Origin: Acer yangbiense
Lineage: Eukaryota; Streptophyta; Magnoliopsida; Sapindales; Sapindaceae
Assembly (NCBI GenBank): GCA_008009225.1
Contig: CM017765.1
Span: 34,428,452-34,492,451, forward strand
Direction of reading: 5' to 3'
Length of the DNA: 64,000 nt
The notes under the pieces were generated by a model, which saw only the letters and a program-made list of their open reading frames with translations, did not search any database and had not been told where the DNA came from. How positions within the stretch are numbered: position 1 is the stretch's first letter; each line of letters begins with the position of its first letter. A program made the position numbers and the translations under genes. Shown piece by piece: positions 22,842 through 35,700 of this stretch.

Positions 22842-24511
22842 CACTACAAAAAAAATGGTCTTTTCCGACGGCTAAATGCCGTCGGAAAAGATCATTTCCC
22901 GTCGGAAATACGATTTTCCAACGGGAAAAGGCCGTCGGAGGCCGTCATAAATACGCTTGTTGGAAAAAACCATTTACCGACGAGCCGTCACAAATATTAC
23001 CATTTCCAACAGCTATGGCCGTCGGAAAAGATAAAAATGCCATCGGTAATAGTAATTAAGGGTGGTCAAAATTACTTGCATTTTCCGACGGCTTTACCAC
23101 TATTTCCGACGGCTTATTGCCATCGAAAATAGTCGAATTATAAAAAAAAAAAAAAAAAAAATTGTACGACTCTACTTGACAGCCGCCACCTCACCCGACA
23201 CGCGCCACATCACCCAGCAACGTTAAATCCATGAAACTCATGGGGTTCGAACCCTTGACTTGAATGACAATAAGGGTTACCCTTACCATTTTGCTGTAAC
23301 TTTATATATGATAAATTTTACATACTATTTATATATAAGCTATTGATATTTTTGTAAAATATCTAATTAAATATTTTTTTTATACTATTTAAATATAACT
23401 ATTGAGATATTGTTTTTTAAAATAATATTTTATTGAAATTATTAGAGTTTGTTTTAAAAAATCTGATATAGTGTCACTAAACATAACTAAAAATAACTAA
23501 ATGTTCTTGTGATTACTAATAATTTTACTATATTTTATATTTAGATAATTTAGTAAGATGTTTCCATAAAGTAATTCGAATTAAATTTTAGCATTTCCGA
23601 TGATACTTTTTATGTTGTTAGAAAAGTGAGTAATATTGACTGCTTATTTGACTATTTTTGAAGGCCCAAAAGTAGTCGGAAATGCAGTACTGTTATTTAT
23701 TTTATTTCCGACGGCACAAAAAGTCCCACAAGTCATCGGCATAACTCGACAACTTGACACAACCCAAATCAATCTTGTAGGTGTCATGTACGAGGGCGTC
23801 GTAATGTTCCTTGACATCCCTACGTGACTTTCTAGACAGTTGACTGGCGATATTTTGCCATCGAGCAATTTTTCAAGATAAAATTGCTTATAATAAGAGG
23901 GAGTTCCTAAATAATGATGTCAATATCTCACAAATCCCTACATCATAACCCTGACAAATGTTTTGTGTATTTCTGTTACATCAAAGTGTTCACTCCTGAT
24001 TTTTGCACATATATGTCATTGTCCAGATAGCAATTTAAGGAAAATCAGGTGTATTAAATGCTTACTACGAAATAGAGTTTATATAATTATTTTATCTAAC
24101 TTTTTATTTTTCAAGAAAAAATAAATCATGAAATTTTGATTTATACAAATTATTTGAAGAAACTTTATATAAAAATATGTTTTTGACACTTAAAAAAAAA
24201 AATTAATCTTTTCCAAAAAAAAAAAAAATTAATCTTTTCCGACGGCTAAATGCCGTCGGAAAAGATCATTTACCATCGGAAATAGTCACATTTTCGACGG
24301 CAATTAGGCCGTCGAAAATGTTGGATTACTTTTTCCTCATTTCCAATGGAACAAGACTATTTCCGACGGTCATTTAGCCATCGGAAATGTCGTATCAGAT
24401 TTTTACTCATTTCCGACGGCACTGATATGGCTGACGGAAAAGGTACTATTACCGATGGCAATTAGTGCCGTCGGAAATAGTTCGTCACTGATAGGGCTTT
24501 TTTTTGTAGTG
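22842..24511. mobile_element. Non-autonomous CACTA element, 1670 bp
   Basis: The ends are CACTACAAAAAAA and TTTTTTTGTAGTG, the CACTA signature, with the 3-bp target duplication TAT at 22839-22841 and 24512-24514. Both flanks are packed with direct and inverted copies of TTTCCGACGGC / GCCGTCGGAAA, the kind of subterminal motif bound by CACTA transposases. The interior is AT-rich and has no transposase, so the element depends on one made elsewhere. Confidence 0.93.
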
Positions 24512-24514
24512 TAT

Positions 24515-25913
24515 TGAAATAGAGGATTTAGAATTACAATGATGAAGTAAGAGGGTTTTGTAATGTTATTGGATTTTTCATGAATGAATATTTGAAAATC
24601 TATATTTGAGCATTAGGTGAAATACAATTTCAACTTATTTTGCTAATATTTTCATGATTATAATTTCAAGCATAAAAAATATAGATTTCCACTAGTGTTT
24701 TAAAATTTGTTCCCATTTTTTTAATGGAAAATTTTAATCAATTTAAAATGTTAAATATTCAAGTTTTGACGAATTTTCAAAGTCGGTTTTGAATGACTGG
24801 TTTTTCTCTATTTTAATACTATAGTCTATTTAGGTATCTAGTATTTATATATTAAATGTTGTGATTTGTTATTTGTATAAAAATAGTGAAATATTTTTTC
24901 AAGTAAGAAGAGTTATTGTTGGAATTTGTCTTACATATTCACAAAACCCGAAAACAAAGTATTTATGAAATAGTATTTGATATCTAATGTTGTTGAAATA
25001 ATTATTGATAACTTGTCTATGTGATTAAAATTTGATAAAAATAGTTCATAAGCTATATGTCATGGGAGATAATTCACAACAATTAAACATTAAGTTAAGT
25101 TTTATCATAATTGAACCATGGTAAATCATATAGCTAAGAGTAAATTTTTTACAAGGATATGAAAGCTTTACTAAAAGTTCATTTATATGATTTATTAGGT
25201 TGTAAACTCATTCATGACGTATTATGTTTTCAAATGTATATATATTACATATTTGAAGATTTTAGATGATATATACTTATAATTTGGAATGAGTAATTAG
25301 TTTTATTGTTTTCTTGCTAAGTTTTGATTGTGTTTGAGAATGTTATTTTATGACTTCAACATGATAATAAAAACATTTTTGAAAGAAAACTCAAAAGTAA
25401 ACACTTTTGATCAAATACATGAAATCAAGACAAGATGAAAACAAATTATTTTATCAACCACTTGAAAAATAAAATAATCACATGTAAGAAAATAAAATAA
25501 CAAAACCTAAATCTATTTGATTATGTCTCATCTCAACCTTAGATGAATTAATTTGACCTAATGTGACTCCTAATAGACTTAAATAAAAGTTTATTTAGTT
25601 TAATTAAATAAATCATAAAATATAATATTTATATATGAAATACCAGAAAAAATAAAGAAAACCTATTAGTATCAATTTTTTTTTTCCATAAGGTTGTTGA
25701 TGATCGAAATCAGTAGATGCACGGGGACATAGCTAAGCTGACACCTCCTTAGCACCCTCATCATCTACCTTATCTCAACGTATTATTAAAAAAAAAAATG
25801 ACAACATAAGAGTTAAAGCAAAACAAAGAAAACAAGTCAACAGAACCTATATGAAGCTCTACTACAAACATCATCAGAAATAAAAGAAGTGTACAAGTCT
25901 GGAGCAGTCCACT
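24515..25913. other. Intergenic, no gene seen
   Basis: Very AT-rich; no ORF of 60 codons and no recognisable repeat structure. Confidence 0.5.
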
Positions 25914-26800
25914 ACTATGAATGAGTAACGATAATGGGGCACTTGAACGCTAAACAATCTGCTTCTCGGTTGCCCTCCCGATAAATATGAGTGGCAACAA
26001 AGTCCATTTGAGAAAGCAATCTCAAACATTTATCCCAAGCTAGGCGCCAACACCAAGGAACCCTACGAGACTTAGAACGAATTATGGTCACCACAAAAAC
26101 CGAATCACTTTCCAACCATAACTGACGCTAGCCAAAAGTTTCAAGCATAATCATTTGCATGGACGATATCGGCCAACTCAGCCTTAAAAGTAAAGCAGAC
26201 ACCAAGAGGAATAGCAAAACATCCTTTAACAAAGCCTTTATAAGTGTGAAAAACCACTGCATAACCAGTAGGACCAGTATTACCAAAAGTAGCTCTGTCC
26301 GTGTTAACCTTAAGATAACCCAACGGAGGAGGACACCAAATAACCTCTAAAATTGTTGGGCCCTAAAAGGACAATCAGAAACATATAGCCATTGAAGAGT
26401 TAGAAGTTCATTCACTGAATTCTTCATCGTGCCATACTGAAGCGAGCCTATCTCACGAACTGAAAGCCAAACCAAGGAAAGAGACTCGGCAAAAACCGGT
26501 CTACCACCCTCAAAGGTGGCTTGATTCCAGAGAAACCACACTACCACAAAGACTGTGATAATGGAAGCCTACCAGAGAGCTTTCAATTATGTGCTAAAAG
26601 TGACCCTCATCGCATCTTGCCAAAGATCCAAACAAGAACCATCTAGCTTAATATTATGTCCGAACATAGTGGACACTACATCCCACAACCCACGAACAAA
26701 AAGACACTCTATAAAGAGATGTAATAAATCTTCTATTAGTACCACAAATAAAAACGTCATTGTGTTTCATGGTTGAATGCTTTTACTTTTTGCTATGTTT
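25914..26800 (-). pseudogene. LINE-type retrotransposon C-terminal remnant (RNase H-like)
   Basis: Broken minus-strand frames read WxKVNTD-like LKVNTDRATFGNTGPTGYAVVF, then KGCFAIPLGVCFTFKAEL, then ESDSVFVVTI…VPWCWRLAWDKCL, then DFVATHIYREGNREADCLA. This is the RNase H-like domain found at the end of plant LINE polyproteins and their derivatives. Upstream, 26347-26760 reads like the zinc-binding region before it (WFLWNQATFEGG). In-frame stops separate the pieces, and the usual NTDGA has become NTDRA. Confidence 0.75.
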
Positions 26801-27072
26801 TATTAAAATTGGCTAAGCACAAAACCCAACTTAAAACTTGGAATACATTGTTGTCATTTTTCATGTTTACATCACACAATTAAAGTTGATAATCATATTG
26901 ATGTATTGATTCATGTATTGAAGAAGTTTTCAACTAACAATTTAAACCTTCTAAAGACAATAGGAACATCAGATTTATTTTTGAGAGGATACAACCATGT
27001 ATATTTCGAAAAACAATCCACAAAGATAACATAATATTTATTTTTGTCAAAAGATTGAATGTGAGCAGGACC

Positions 27073-28826
27073 CTAAACATCTGTAAATAAAATTTCAAAA
27101 GATTTATTACTTGTCAAAGTTGATATCCCAAATGGTAATTTGTGACTTTTATTACATAGACACGCTGAGCAATGAGACACGTTAGTGTCGGACTTGGTGA
27201 CTGGAAGACTATGAGACGAGATAAGCCTATGTAAGATTGGCTGGGAGGGATGACCTAGACGGCAGTGCCAAGACTGAAAGGAGACATTGTGGTGAGAAGA
27301 CACGAAATATTGGTGAGCACCGGAGATGGAGGGACTCGAACGACTCGACTTTGGCCACACGTAGAGGTTTCCTTTATTTTGGCCGCGAACCAAGGATGCC
27401 CCCGTGGTCAGATCCTTCACAAGAAAATAGTCAGGAAAAAATTCAATAGATGTATTATTGTGTGAGCAAAATTGTGACATAGAAACCAAATTTTATGAGA
27501 TGTGTGGTGAACATAAGACATTCTTAAGACGAAAAGAATTAGTGGGAGTAGATAAGGAAGTGGAGCCAATGTGACTTATAGGAATTGTTTTACCGTCCTC
27601 AACCATGATATCCTCTGTGCCGCCATATTCTGAGTGTAGAGACAAGTTTTGAAAGTCAGATGTCATGTGGTGAGAGGCACTAGTGTCAAGAACCCAGTTG
27701 TTTTGAGGACTCAGCTGATCGGTTGTCATGTGATCAGCTTGAGGCCAAGCTTGAGAACCAGGTGGTGGGCGAGAGTGACAGACACGAGCCATGTGACCAA
27801 CTTTGTCACATAACTGGCAGATCGGCCAAGACTGGTTGTTAATGGTGAGGGGACGCCACTGTTGAGAGAAGTGAGGGGAGTGGCTTGGCCGGTATGAGCC
27901 ACCTTGGCTAAAGAAGTTGCGGCTGCCACATGTATGAGCTGATCCAAAATTCTGCTGGTGGTGGTTGTAATTGCTGTTCCCGCTGCCACCTGATTGGTTG
28001 TGTCCCATATGTGGTGATGAATTTCATTGATAGCCATGACCCCTTCGGTTAGATGTTCTCTGGTTGAACCGTGCCATTACCTGTGGTACACCTTTTTTCG
28101 TATCTTCCCGTTTGAGAAAAGCTTCATAATCAAGTAACTTGTCATATAATTCTTCGAAAGAAATTGGTGAGTCTCGAGCTCGAATAGCAGAAGCAAGTGG
28201 TAGATAAGTTGGACCCAATCCATTCAGAGTGTGTATAACATCTGCACCATCATCAACTGAGTGACCAATTAATTCAAGATTATCTAGTATGTTTTTGATT
28301 CCCTGCATGTAGTCCGCAACAGATTTGTCAGATAAACTGACGTTCGTAAGGGAATCTAAGAGTCCAAGTTTACGAGTATTCAACCGATTGGCATATGTGG
28401 ATTTGAGTTTGTCCTATGCTTGAGTAGAGATGGTGGAACGAGTGACAATAGATTGTGCGGCACCGGTGCAAGTTACCTGGATTGCATGTAAGAGTAGTCT
28501 ATCCTGGCAAAGCCAAATGTGGTAGTCCGGGTTCGGAGTGGTTCCTTGAGTTGCTGGTTCCGCAGAACTGTTTAGGGGGGAGGGGTTGCAAGAACTTCTG
28601 GAGGACATCCTTTGGTGCCGTCCAGATACCCCATAAGGCTATAGCCAAAGAGGAGATTTTTGAATTGTGATCTCCAGGCGGTATAGTTTCCTCCCTTGGA
28701 GAATTTGATTGGAATTTGTGTGGAATTGATAGCAATCAATGATTGGAGTTGATTTGTGTTGTTAGTCCTCATGAGAATAATAGGAGGAGAAGCGGCAGAG
28801 GAGGTAGCCGAAGTAGAAGAAGTCAT
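27073..28826 (-). pseudogene. Copia gag-protease-integrase fragment
   Basis: Gag begins at 28826 (MTSSTSATSSAASPP…) with KFSKGGNYTAWRSQFKNLL. It passes through a stop and frame changes near 28400-28570 and runs on to 28024. The zinc knuckle CQLCDKVGHMARVC and the protease motif WVLDTSASHHMT are in the 28008-27493 frame; retropepsins have DTGA or DSGA here, so Gly is replaced by Ser. The 27489-27073 frame has the pre-integrase HCRLGHPSQPILHRL and CSACLCNKSHKLPF zinc-binding motifs. Further integrase (YYVIFVDCFSKYTWLYPL) follows after a stop. Not functional. Confidence 0.85.
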
Positions 28827-28929
28827 CGTTGAGGTAGAGGGATGACTGGTGGACGAAGAAAAAGATGAGGATTCGAGCGGTTAGGGTTTTAGTTTAGGGT
28901 TTTAGGATCTTTAGGTTGTTACACAGATT

Positions 28930-28941
28930 GCTCTGATACCA
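28930..28941 (-). promoter_or_regulatory. Copia primer-binding site (initiator tRNA-Met)
   Basis: TGGTATCAGAGC on the minus strand, a perfect match to the site used by most plant copia elements, 5 bp inside the LTR end. Confidence 0.9.
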
Positions 28942-28946
28942 TAATA

Positions 28947-29125
28947 TGATTTGATATTCGTGAAGAGTTAATCTTACGTTTTCATTAATTGATAGCAATA
29001 TATATACACATTACAATGCTTATAATAGGAAAGTATTAACTTAATTACATGAGGTAATATGTGATAGCTGATGTACATTAGCCGAACTAAACTACTCGAG
29101 TTCTGGTGAACCACTGCTTCTATCA
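28947..29125 (-). repeat. Short copia 5' LTR (179 bp)
   Basis: On the minus strand it starts TGATAGAAGCAGTGG and ends AATATCAAATCA, so it has TG...CA ends. It is placed directly before the primer site. The length is short for a copia LTR. Confidence 0.75.
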
Positions 29126-29383
29126 GATAATGCTCACATTAATATTAACATGATTTATGTTTATGTTTAAATTAATGTTTACATGATAGAACTTAAAGAA
29201 CACATAACATAATTTTTAGTTTGCATGATTGGATCATTTTAATTTTGGCTAGTTAAGTCTTAAATTTGAAATACACATATTCTCCCTACGTCTAGGTGTC
29301 CACACATCTATCAAGCTAACTAATAATCGGTACTAACAGAGGCAGAATTGGGCCTGGCTAGGGTGGGCTACATCCCACCCTAG

Positions 29384-29418
<35 letters not shown>

Positions 29419-29475
29419 TTTTTCAATAGTTCTATATACATCCCATTCAGCTCTAAGTACACCTCAGACCCACCC

Positions 29476-29512
<37 letters not shown>
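29384..29512. repeat. Poly-T and poly-C tracts
   Basis: A run of 26 T (29384-29409) and, 67 bp on, an unbroken run of 36 C (29477-29512) just inside the hAT left end. Run lengths may be imprecise in the assembly. Confidence 0.9.
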
Positions 29513-29515
<3 letters not shown>

Positions 29516-30278
29516 TTCCAATTCTAACTTAACTTACCATATTTTTCTTTAGAGTGACAGTATTTACACTCCTGGAAAATCGTATGTGCTCCCCTTTTTG
29601 TATGCACACCTCATTAAATTTTTTTAAATGCTATAATTTGTGAGCACACCCCACATATTACTAAAAATATCCTTTTATTTTAACTTTTTTGTTAAATACT
29701 AAACTAATAGAATATTACTCTTTCATAAAAATAAATAAATAAAAAATAAATAAATAAACTAATAGATTATTATAAGAATTGAATCGGTGATATAACCATG
29801 GGATTGGGATTGTCATCGCTGTTTTAATCATTTTCGTTTAGTGAAAGGCAAATCATTTCATGCACACACTTAGAATTCTAGAAATCAATTCACTTAAACA
29901 ATGATGGGTCGATAAATAAATCATAAAAATAGAGGCATTTATCCAGTACTGGAGAAGAAGCAAAGTAATGGCGAGCAAAATGGGTGAAGTTGTGAGCAAC
30001 AAGCAAACAAACAAGTGATATTGATTATCGAAGAACTATGTGAATTGCCTAAAAGAATCAGATACGTATTTGAGCAACGGTTCGATTTGCTTGAAAGTTG
30101 AACAAGTATCTAATGTTGTTATTATTAAGAGTCTTTGCTTGTCCTGTGAAGGCTGTGATCCATGTGAAATACAAAGAAGATCCTAAGTTTGCTTCCTACT
30201 CAATACTCACCTACCTCTGTAACTACTTCAAACACAACAAACCATTTTTTTTTATTCTTTCTTTGGGTATTTTATTAA

Positions 30279-31640
30279 GGGCAATTACCAAATTGGTCCT
30301 GGACTTTTTTCTTTATTCCAAGTTGTTTGCGACTTTTACAAAAGTGACCAAATTGGTCCCTAACTTTTTATATTATACCAATTTCATTTCTCAATTAACT
30401 TTCTGTTAGTCAAACCTAACAGTCAATGGTATTTTAGTCGGGCAATTACCAAATTGGTCCTGGACTTTTTTCTTTATTCTAAGTAGTTTGCGACTTTTAC
30501 AAAAGTGACTAAATTGGTCCCTAACGTTTTTATGGAGTACCATTTGAGTCCCTAACTTTTAAGAAACAACCAAAAATATCCCTTATCATTAACCTCGGTT
30601 ATTTATACCATTACTTTGACTATGGTTTACTTTTAAAAGACTAAAGTACCCCTCAAAACTCTAAAGTTAAAAATGTTTAAATAAAAATAAAATAATTATT
30701 TAAACAAGAATGTAATGAAAACAAAATAAAATAAATTATCTGCAACTCTCTCATTGATTCGAAAATCACTACCGAACTTGGAAACACTTACTACCAACAA
30801 TCAGACCCCTTAAAAAAAATCAAAGGTTGGCAAATCCAGAATCGGCCAGTGCCTCAAGAATTAGAAATCTCATATCTCCGATGGAGAACACTAGACAGAG
30901 ATTGGGGGAGATTTAGGGCAACTTCGTGGATGACATGTTTTCTGGTTTGGCTCGGAGTCAATAGGGTTATTCTCTCAAAAATGGGTCTCTAATGCTTATA
31001 TACTGAAGGCATCTCCATGACTCCATCATTGTCTGGTTCAAGTTCTTGAAAATGAGTCATTTTTTGGGTTCAATATTGATAAATTTTTTTTATAGAAACC
31101 TGTATAATTTTTTGGGTTTTGTATCGATGAAAAATTGAAAAGATATGGATTGTTTTTCGAATCAATGAGAGAGTTGCAGATAATTTATTTTATTTTGTTT
31201 TCATTACATTCTTGTTTAAATAATTATTTTATTTTTATTTAAACATTTTTAACTTTAGAGTTTTGAGGGGTACTTTAGTCTTTTAAAAGTAAACCATAAT
31301 CAAAGTATCGGTATAAATAACCGAGGTTAATGATAAGGGATGTTTTTGGTTGTTTCTTAAAAGTTAGGGACTCAAATGGTACTCCATAAAAACGTTAGGG
31401 ACCAATTTGGTCACTTTTGTAAAAGTCGCAAACTACTTGGAATAAAGAAAAAAGTCCAGGACCAATTTGGTAATTGCTCGACTAAAATACCATTGACTGT
31501 TAGGTTTGACTAACAGAAAGTTAATTGAGGGATGGAATTGGTACAATTTAAAAAGTTATGGACCAATTTGGTCACTTTTGTAAAAGTCGCAAACAACTTG
31601 GATTAAAGAAAAAAGTCCAGGACCAATTTGGTAATTGCCC
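30279..31640. mobile_element. Foldback MULE, 1362 bp, with 487-bp arms
   Basis: The left arm (30279-30765) and right arm (31154-31640) are near-perfect inverted copies. The outer part of each arm is itself a tandem duplication of the unit starting GGGCAATTACCAAATTGGTC (30279 and 30440). The 9-bp target duplication TTTTATTAA is perfect at 30270-30278 and 31641-31649. The 388-bp centre (AATCGGCCAGTGCCTCAAG…) has no ORF and might be captured host DNA. It sits inside the hAT element, so it is younger than it. Confidence 0.92.
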
Positions 31641-32715
31641 TTTTATTAACTTTAATTTTTGTTTTTGTAATTGCGGTTTGTGAAATTAACATATTTAATA
31701 TTTTTAATAGTTTTATTTAAGGGCAAAGTTGTAACTTTGAAAAAAATACAAATTCGGGGTTGTACATACAATTTTACAGGAGTGTAAATATCGTCACTCT
31801 TTTCTTTATCTTAATAACAGCCCAATAACTTAAAAATTATGATTCAAGCCTATTGGATTTCCTTAACCAAGTGAAAAATTAAATTGGGAATTTTAACCTT
31901 TTAATAACTCAAAAATCAAATGGGAAATTTTAAACCCTTAACAAGTAACAACTAAACAAAAACAGAAGCAATAGAGTTACCGTATAAGTTATAACTTAAT
32001 CTCCAGGTCTCCAACTATCTTCGGTCTCCACTCTCCAAGAATTTCAATTTTGTGAGTTTTCATAGCTTTTGGATTTGTAGAGGTATATAGACGTTGACAG
32101 GAGAAAACCGTAAGTTTTATTTTATTTTTATTTTTCTTTTTAAGTTTATATTGTAAAATTAATTGTAGAATTGTGATGATAATTTTGATTTTTAGTGATT
32201 ACATTGAACAACCCAGGTGATTACGTTGGTGATTAATTAATTGTGATGAAAATTAATTGTTTTTTTTTTGCTTTGTTTTGTATTTTTGTGGGGTTTGCTT
32301 GTGGTTTGTTGTTGTGTTAGTAACGTCTTGGTTCTTTGTTTTTTTGGGTGTGTGTTTATGCCCCTGTTTGTAGCTTTTGTTTGCCTATGCTTTTATAAAG
32401 CTGGCTATTTTCAACAACAAAAACAACGTAGGTACCTAGTTTTTGTACAATCTGGTTTTCGTTATAATTGTAAAATTAACTGTGTATATATATATTAAAA
32501 ACACATAATATGGCAACAGGTCAAACTAATTGTATATTATAGTATACCGAATATATATTAATTCATTAGTTTGTATTATTATATATTAATCCAATGAATA
32601 AATGATATACAACAGTCAAACAATTATATATCAAAGTATTGATTTTTTTTTTTTAACTATCGAAGTATTGAATTTAATTTACTATATATGCAAAAAATTT
32701 CTTTAATAGGTTATA

Positions 32716-35700
32716 ATGTCTGATCATCGTCAAACTACCAAAAGTAAACACAAAACCATTGATTCATTTTTTAACAAACTTAGAGACCAATCAACAAGCA
32801 ATACACCAATTGATAAAACAAGTTGTGATGAGTTGCATAGTTCTAAGCTTCAACGAGTTGAAACCGGAAGAGTTGATGTTAGTTCTTTTGATATGGCATA
32901 TGATCCGGGATTACGTAAACCAATATGGATGTATGATGTGAATCAACAAGATGAGGTTCGAAGAGCCTCTATTGACATGGGACTGTGTCAACCTAAGTTA
33001 GATGAGTACGAGAAGATCTGAGATAGAAATCAATTTCGTTGTTTTCAGTATCCTTGGTATGCTCAATTTTCTTGGTTAGAGTACTCCATAGCAAAAAACA
33101 AAGCCTTCTGTTTTCCATGTTTTCTTTTTGATAAGAACTCATCAAAGTTTAAGGTGTTTACGATTGATGGTTTTGATAATTGGAAGAGGGTTAATAATGG
33201 AAAATTGTGTAAATTTAAACACCATGAAGGAGAAGATAATTCACTACACAAACTGGATGTGCAAAAGTGAGACAATTTGAAATGTCATTCTCGACAAATT
33301 GATTAAGTAATGATTGCACAATCTTCACAACAAGTCGTAGAGAATTGTTTTCGACTCAAGACTTCGATAGAGGCAATTAAATGGCTTGCAAAGCAAGCAT
33401 GTGCATTTATATGCCATGATGAATCGAGAACCTCATCCAATCGTGGAAATTTTATTGAGATGATCAAATTTTTGGTAGGTTTTAATGAACACATTAACAA
33501 AGTTGTGTTGACAAATGCTCTGGGAAATTTCAAGTTTACATCTCCAGCCATTCAAAAAAGAGATTTTGAAGATTCTTGTAGATAAAATAAAGAAAAAAAA
33601 TTTGAGAGGAAGTTGGAGATGTTAAAATTGTATTCTTGTTGATGAAGCATTTGATGAATCGAATAAAGAGCAAATGGCTATCATTCTAAGATTTGTTGAT
33701 TATAATGGATTTATCTAAGAGCGTTTTTTTGGTGTTGTTGGAGTTGAAAACACCAATGCTTTAACTCTTAAAACTCATATAACTGAAGTTCTTACCAAGT
33801 ATAATCTTCAGATTGGAGATATGCGGGGTCAAAGGTATGATGGTGCTAGCAACATGTGTGGTGCCTAGAATGGTTTACAATCATTGTTCCTGAATAATTG
33901 TCCATATGCTTATTACATCCATTGTTTTGCTCATCGGTTGCAATTAACATTGGTTGCTACCTCAAAAGATATGCATGATGTCTGGCTTTTTTTTTTTTTT
34001 TTTTTCTCAAAGTTGAATTTGATAATCAATTTTGTTAGTGCTTCACCTAAGCAACATTTTGAATTAAAATATGCTTGGGAAATTGAAATAGCAGATTGTT
34101 ATCTTCTGGATAACTTGAGACTGGTATAGGAGCTAATCTGATTCATACTTTAACACGGCCTCGAGTAACACGATTGAGCTCTCATTTTGATTCTGTCAAC
34201 GGATTAATTGATATGTTTGGTTCAACTTGTATTGTTCTTGAAAACTTGATTAAGAATGGGCTCAACAACAATATAAGGGGATAAGCTAAGGAGGCTGTAA
34301 GACCCATATCATGATTTGGGTTATTATGTTTGTGTTAGTGGGTTGGGTAATAATTATTACCTACTATAGTATGTCTCCTAAACCTATTGTAGAAATTTTT
34401 ACCCATTCTATTATATCTCCTAAGTCTATTAGTAATTATTGTTTGGAATATTGAATGGTTTAGGAAAGACTTTTTGGGTAAGTGGGTGAGAGTTAGTAGA
34501 TGAGTGTTAACTTGGGTGTTAAGTGTTTACTTGGGTTAGGTGTTTACTTTGGTGTTAAGCTTTGGTTGGCTGGCAAAGCATTTAAGAGGCTTCATTTTCT
34601 TCTTTTGTTCCTTGCCGTTGCCCTATACATAAGAAGAGAGAAAATCAACTCTCACATTTGTGGTCAAGAATGTTTTTTTTTCAAGCAAGAAGAAAGGCTT
34701 TTCAAGGTGTGTTTCCCTTTGTTTTTATCTGTTTTCTTACTTACTTCAGTGCTTAGAGGAAGCAAAGTTAAGGTTTTGATTAAGTAGGAGTCCTATAAGC
34801 ATATTAGGGTGATTGTTTGGTTTCATTTTTCTGATATCTGTTTACTTAAGGCTGACCAGTGCTAATTCCGAAAATTATAGATAATTTATTTGTGATATTT
34901 TTGTAATTTGGCTTTTGAGATTTCGATCTAGACTATCTAATGTTGTTACATAAATTTATTTCATTTTAAAATGATAAGTATTGTATTTTTTTATGAATTT
35001 CTGAGTTTGAAGCATTATTGATGAAAATATCAGTTTTGTTATATAGTTCGATTTTGAAAATAGTTTTTGTTATAATATACTTATTTAAAAATTGTAATAT
35101 TTGGTACAGATGTTTCAAAATTGGTTTAAAGGGTTTTGAATTTATTTCACTATTTTTGGGGTTTTATTGAATTAGTTATGAATTTTTGAAATCAGGTACT
35201 GCAATCTATCCAATATAAGACAAATTCTGGAAACTAAAAGTATAAATACTTTAAAAAATAGATACTTCAATGATTTTTCTTTGAAACTTTTATATTTGAA
35301 CCTTATATGTGTTATCTAAACTATTTTGAATATTTCATATCAATTTGATTTATGAATAATTTTTAAAAATTCAAATGGTGAGTAGTGTTCAGATTGTTCA
35401 ATATCAGATAGATCAGAATACTAGTAGATTTAAATTATTTTAAGGTACTTACGGATTTTATTAAATTTTGAAAATATTTATATACGTATATGTCTATCTA
35501 TCTAAAGTGTATTTGCAAAATATCTGAATTTTCTGGTGAGTGTAAAATAGATTAAAAATCTTACATCGAACACTGTTCGGTTTTCAAAACAACACTGATT
35601 AGTTTATAGTAATAGGATTTCGGTTTGTGAAACATTATAACAACCCTTATTCCAGTCCTAGACATGGTTAAGCCTCTGATATTTGTATTATTATATGATC

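Larger units (their letters stand above)
26890..29125 (-). mobile_element. Ty1/copia retrotransposon, 5' half only
   Basis: Right to left it has a short LTR (28947-29125), a tRNA-Met primer site, gag, a CCHC knuckle, protease and the beginning of integrase, which stops near 26890. RT and RNase H are absent, as is a second LTR, so the 3' half is lost. No target duplication can be checked. Confidence 0.85.

Noticed and set aside
23240..23262. GGGTTCGAACCC resembling a tRNA T-arm
   Set aside because: A short palindrome inside the CACTA element; no tRNA cloverleaf can be drawn around it.
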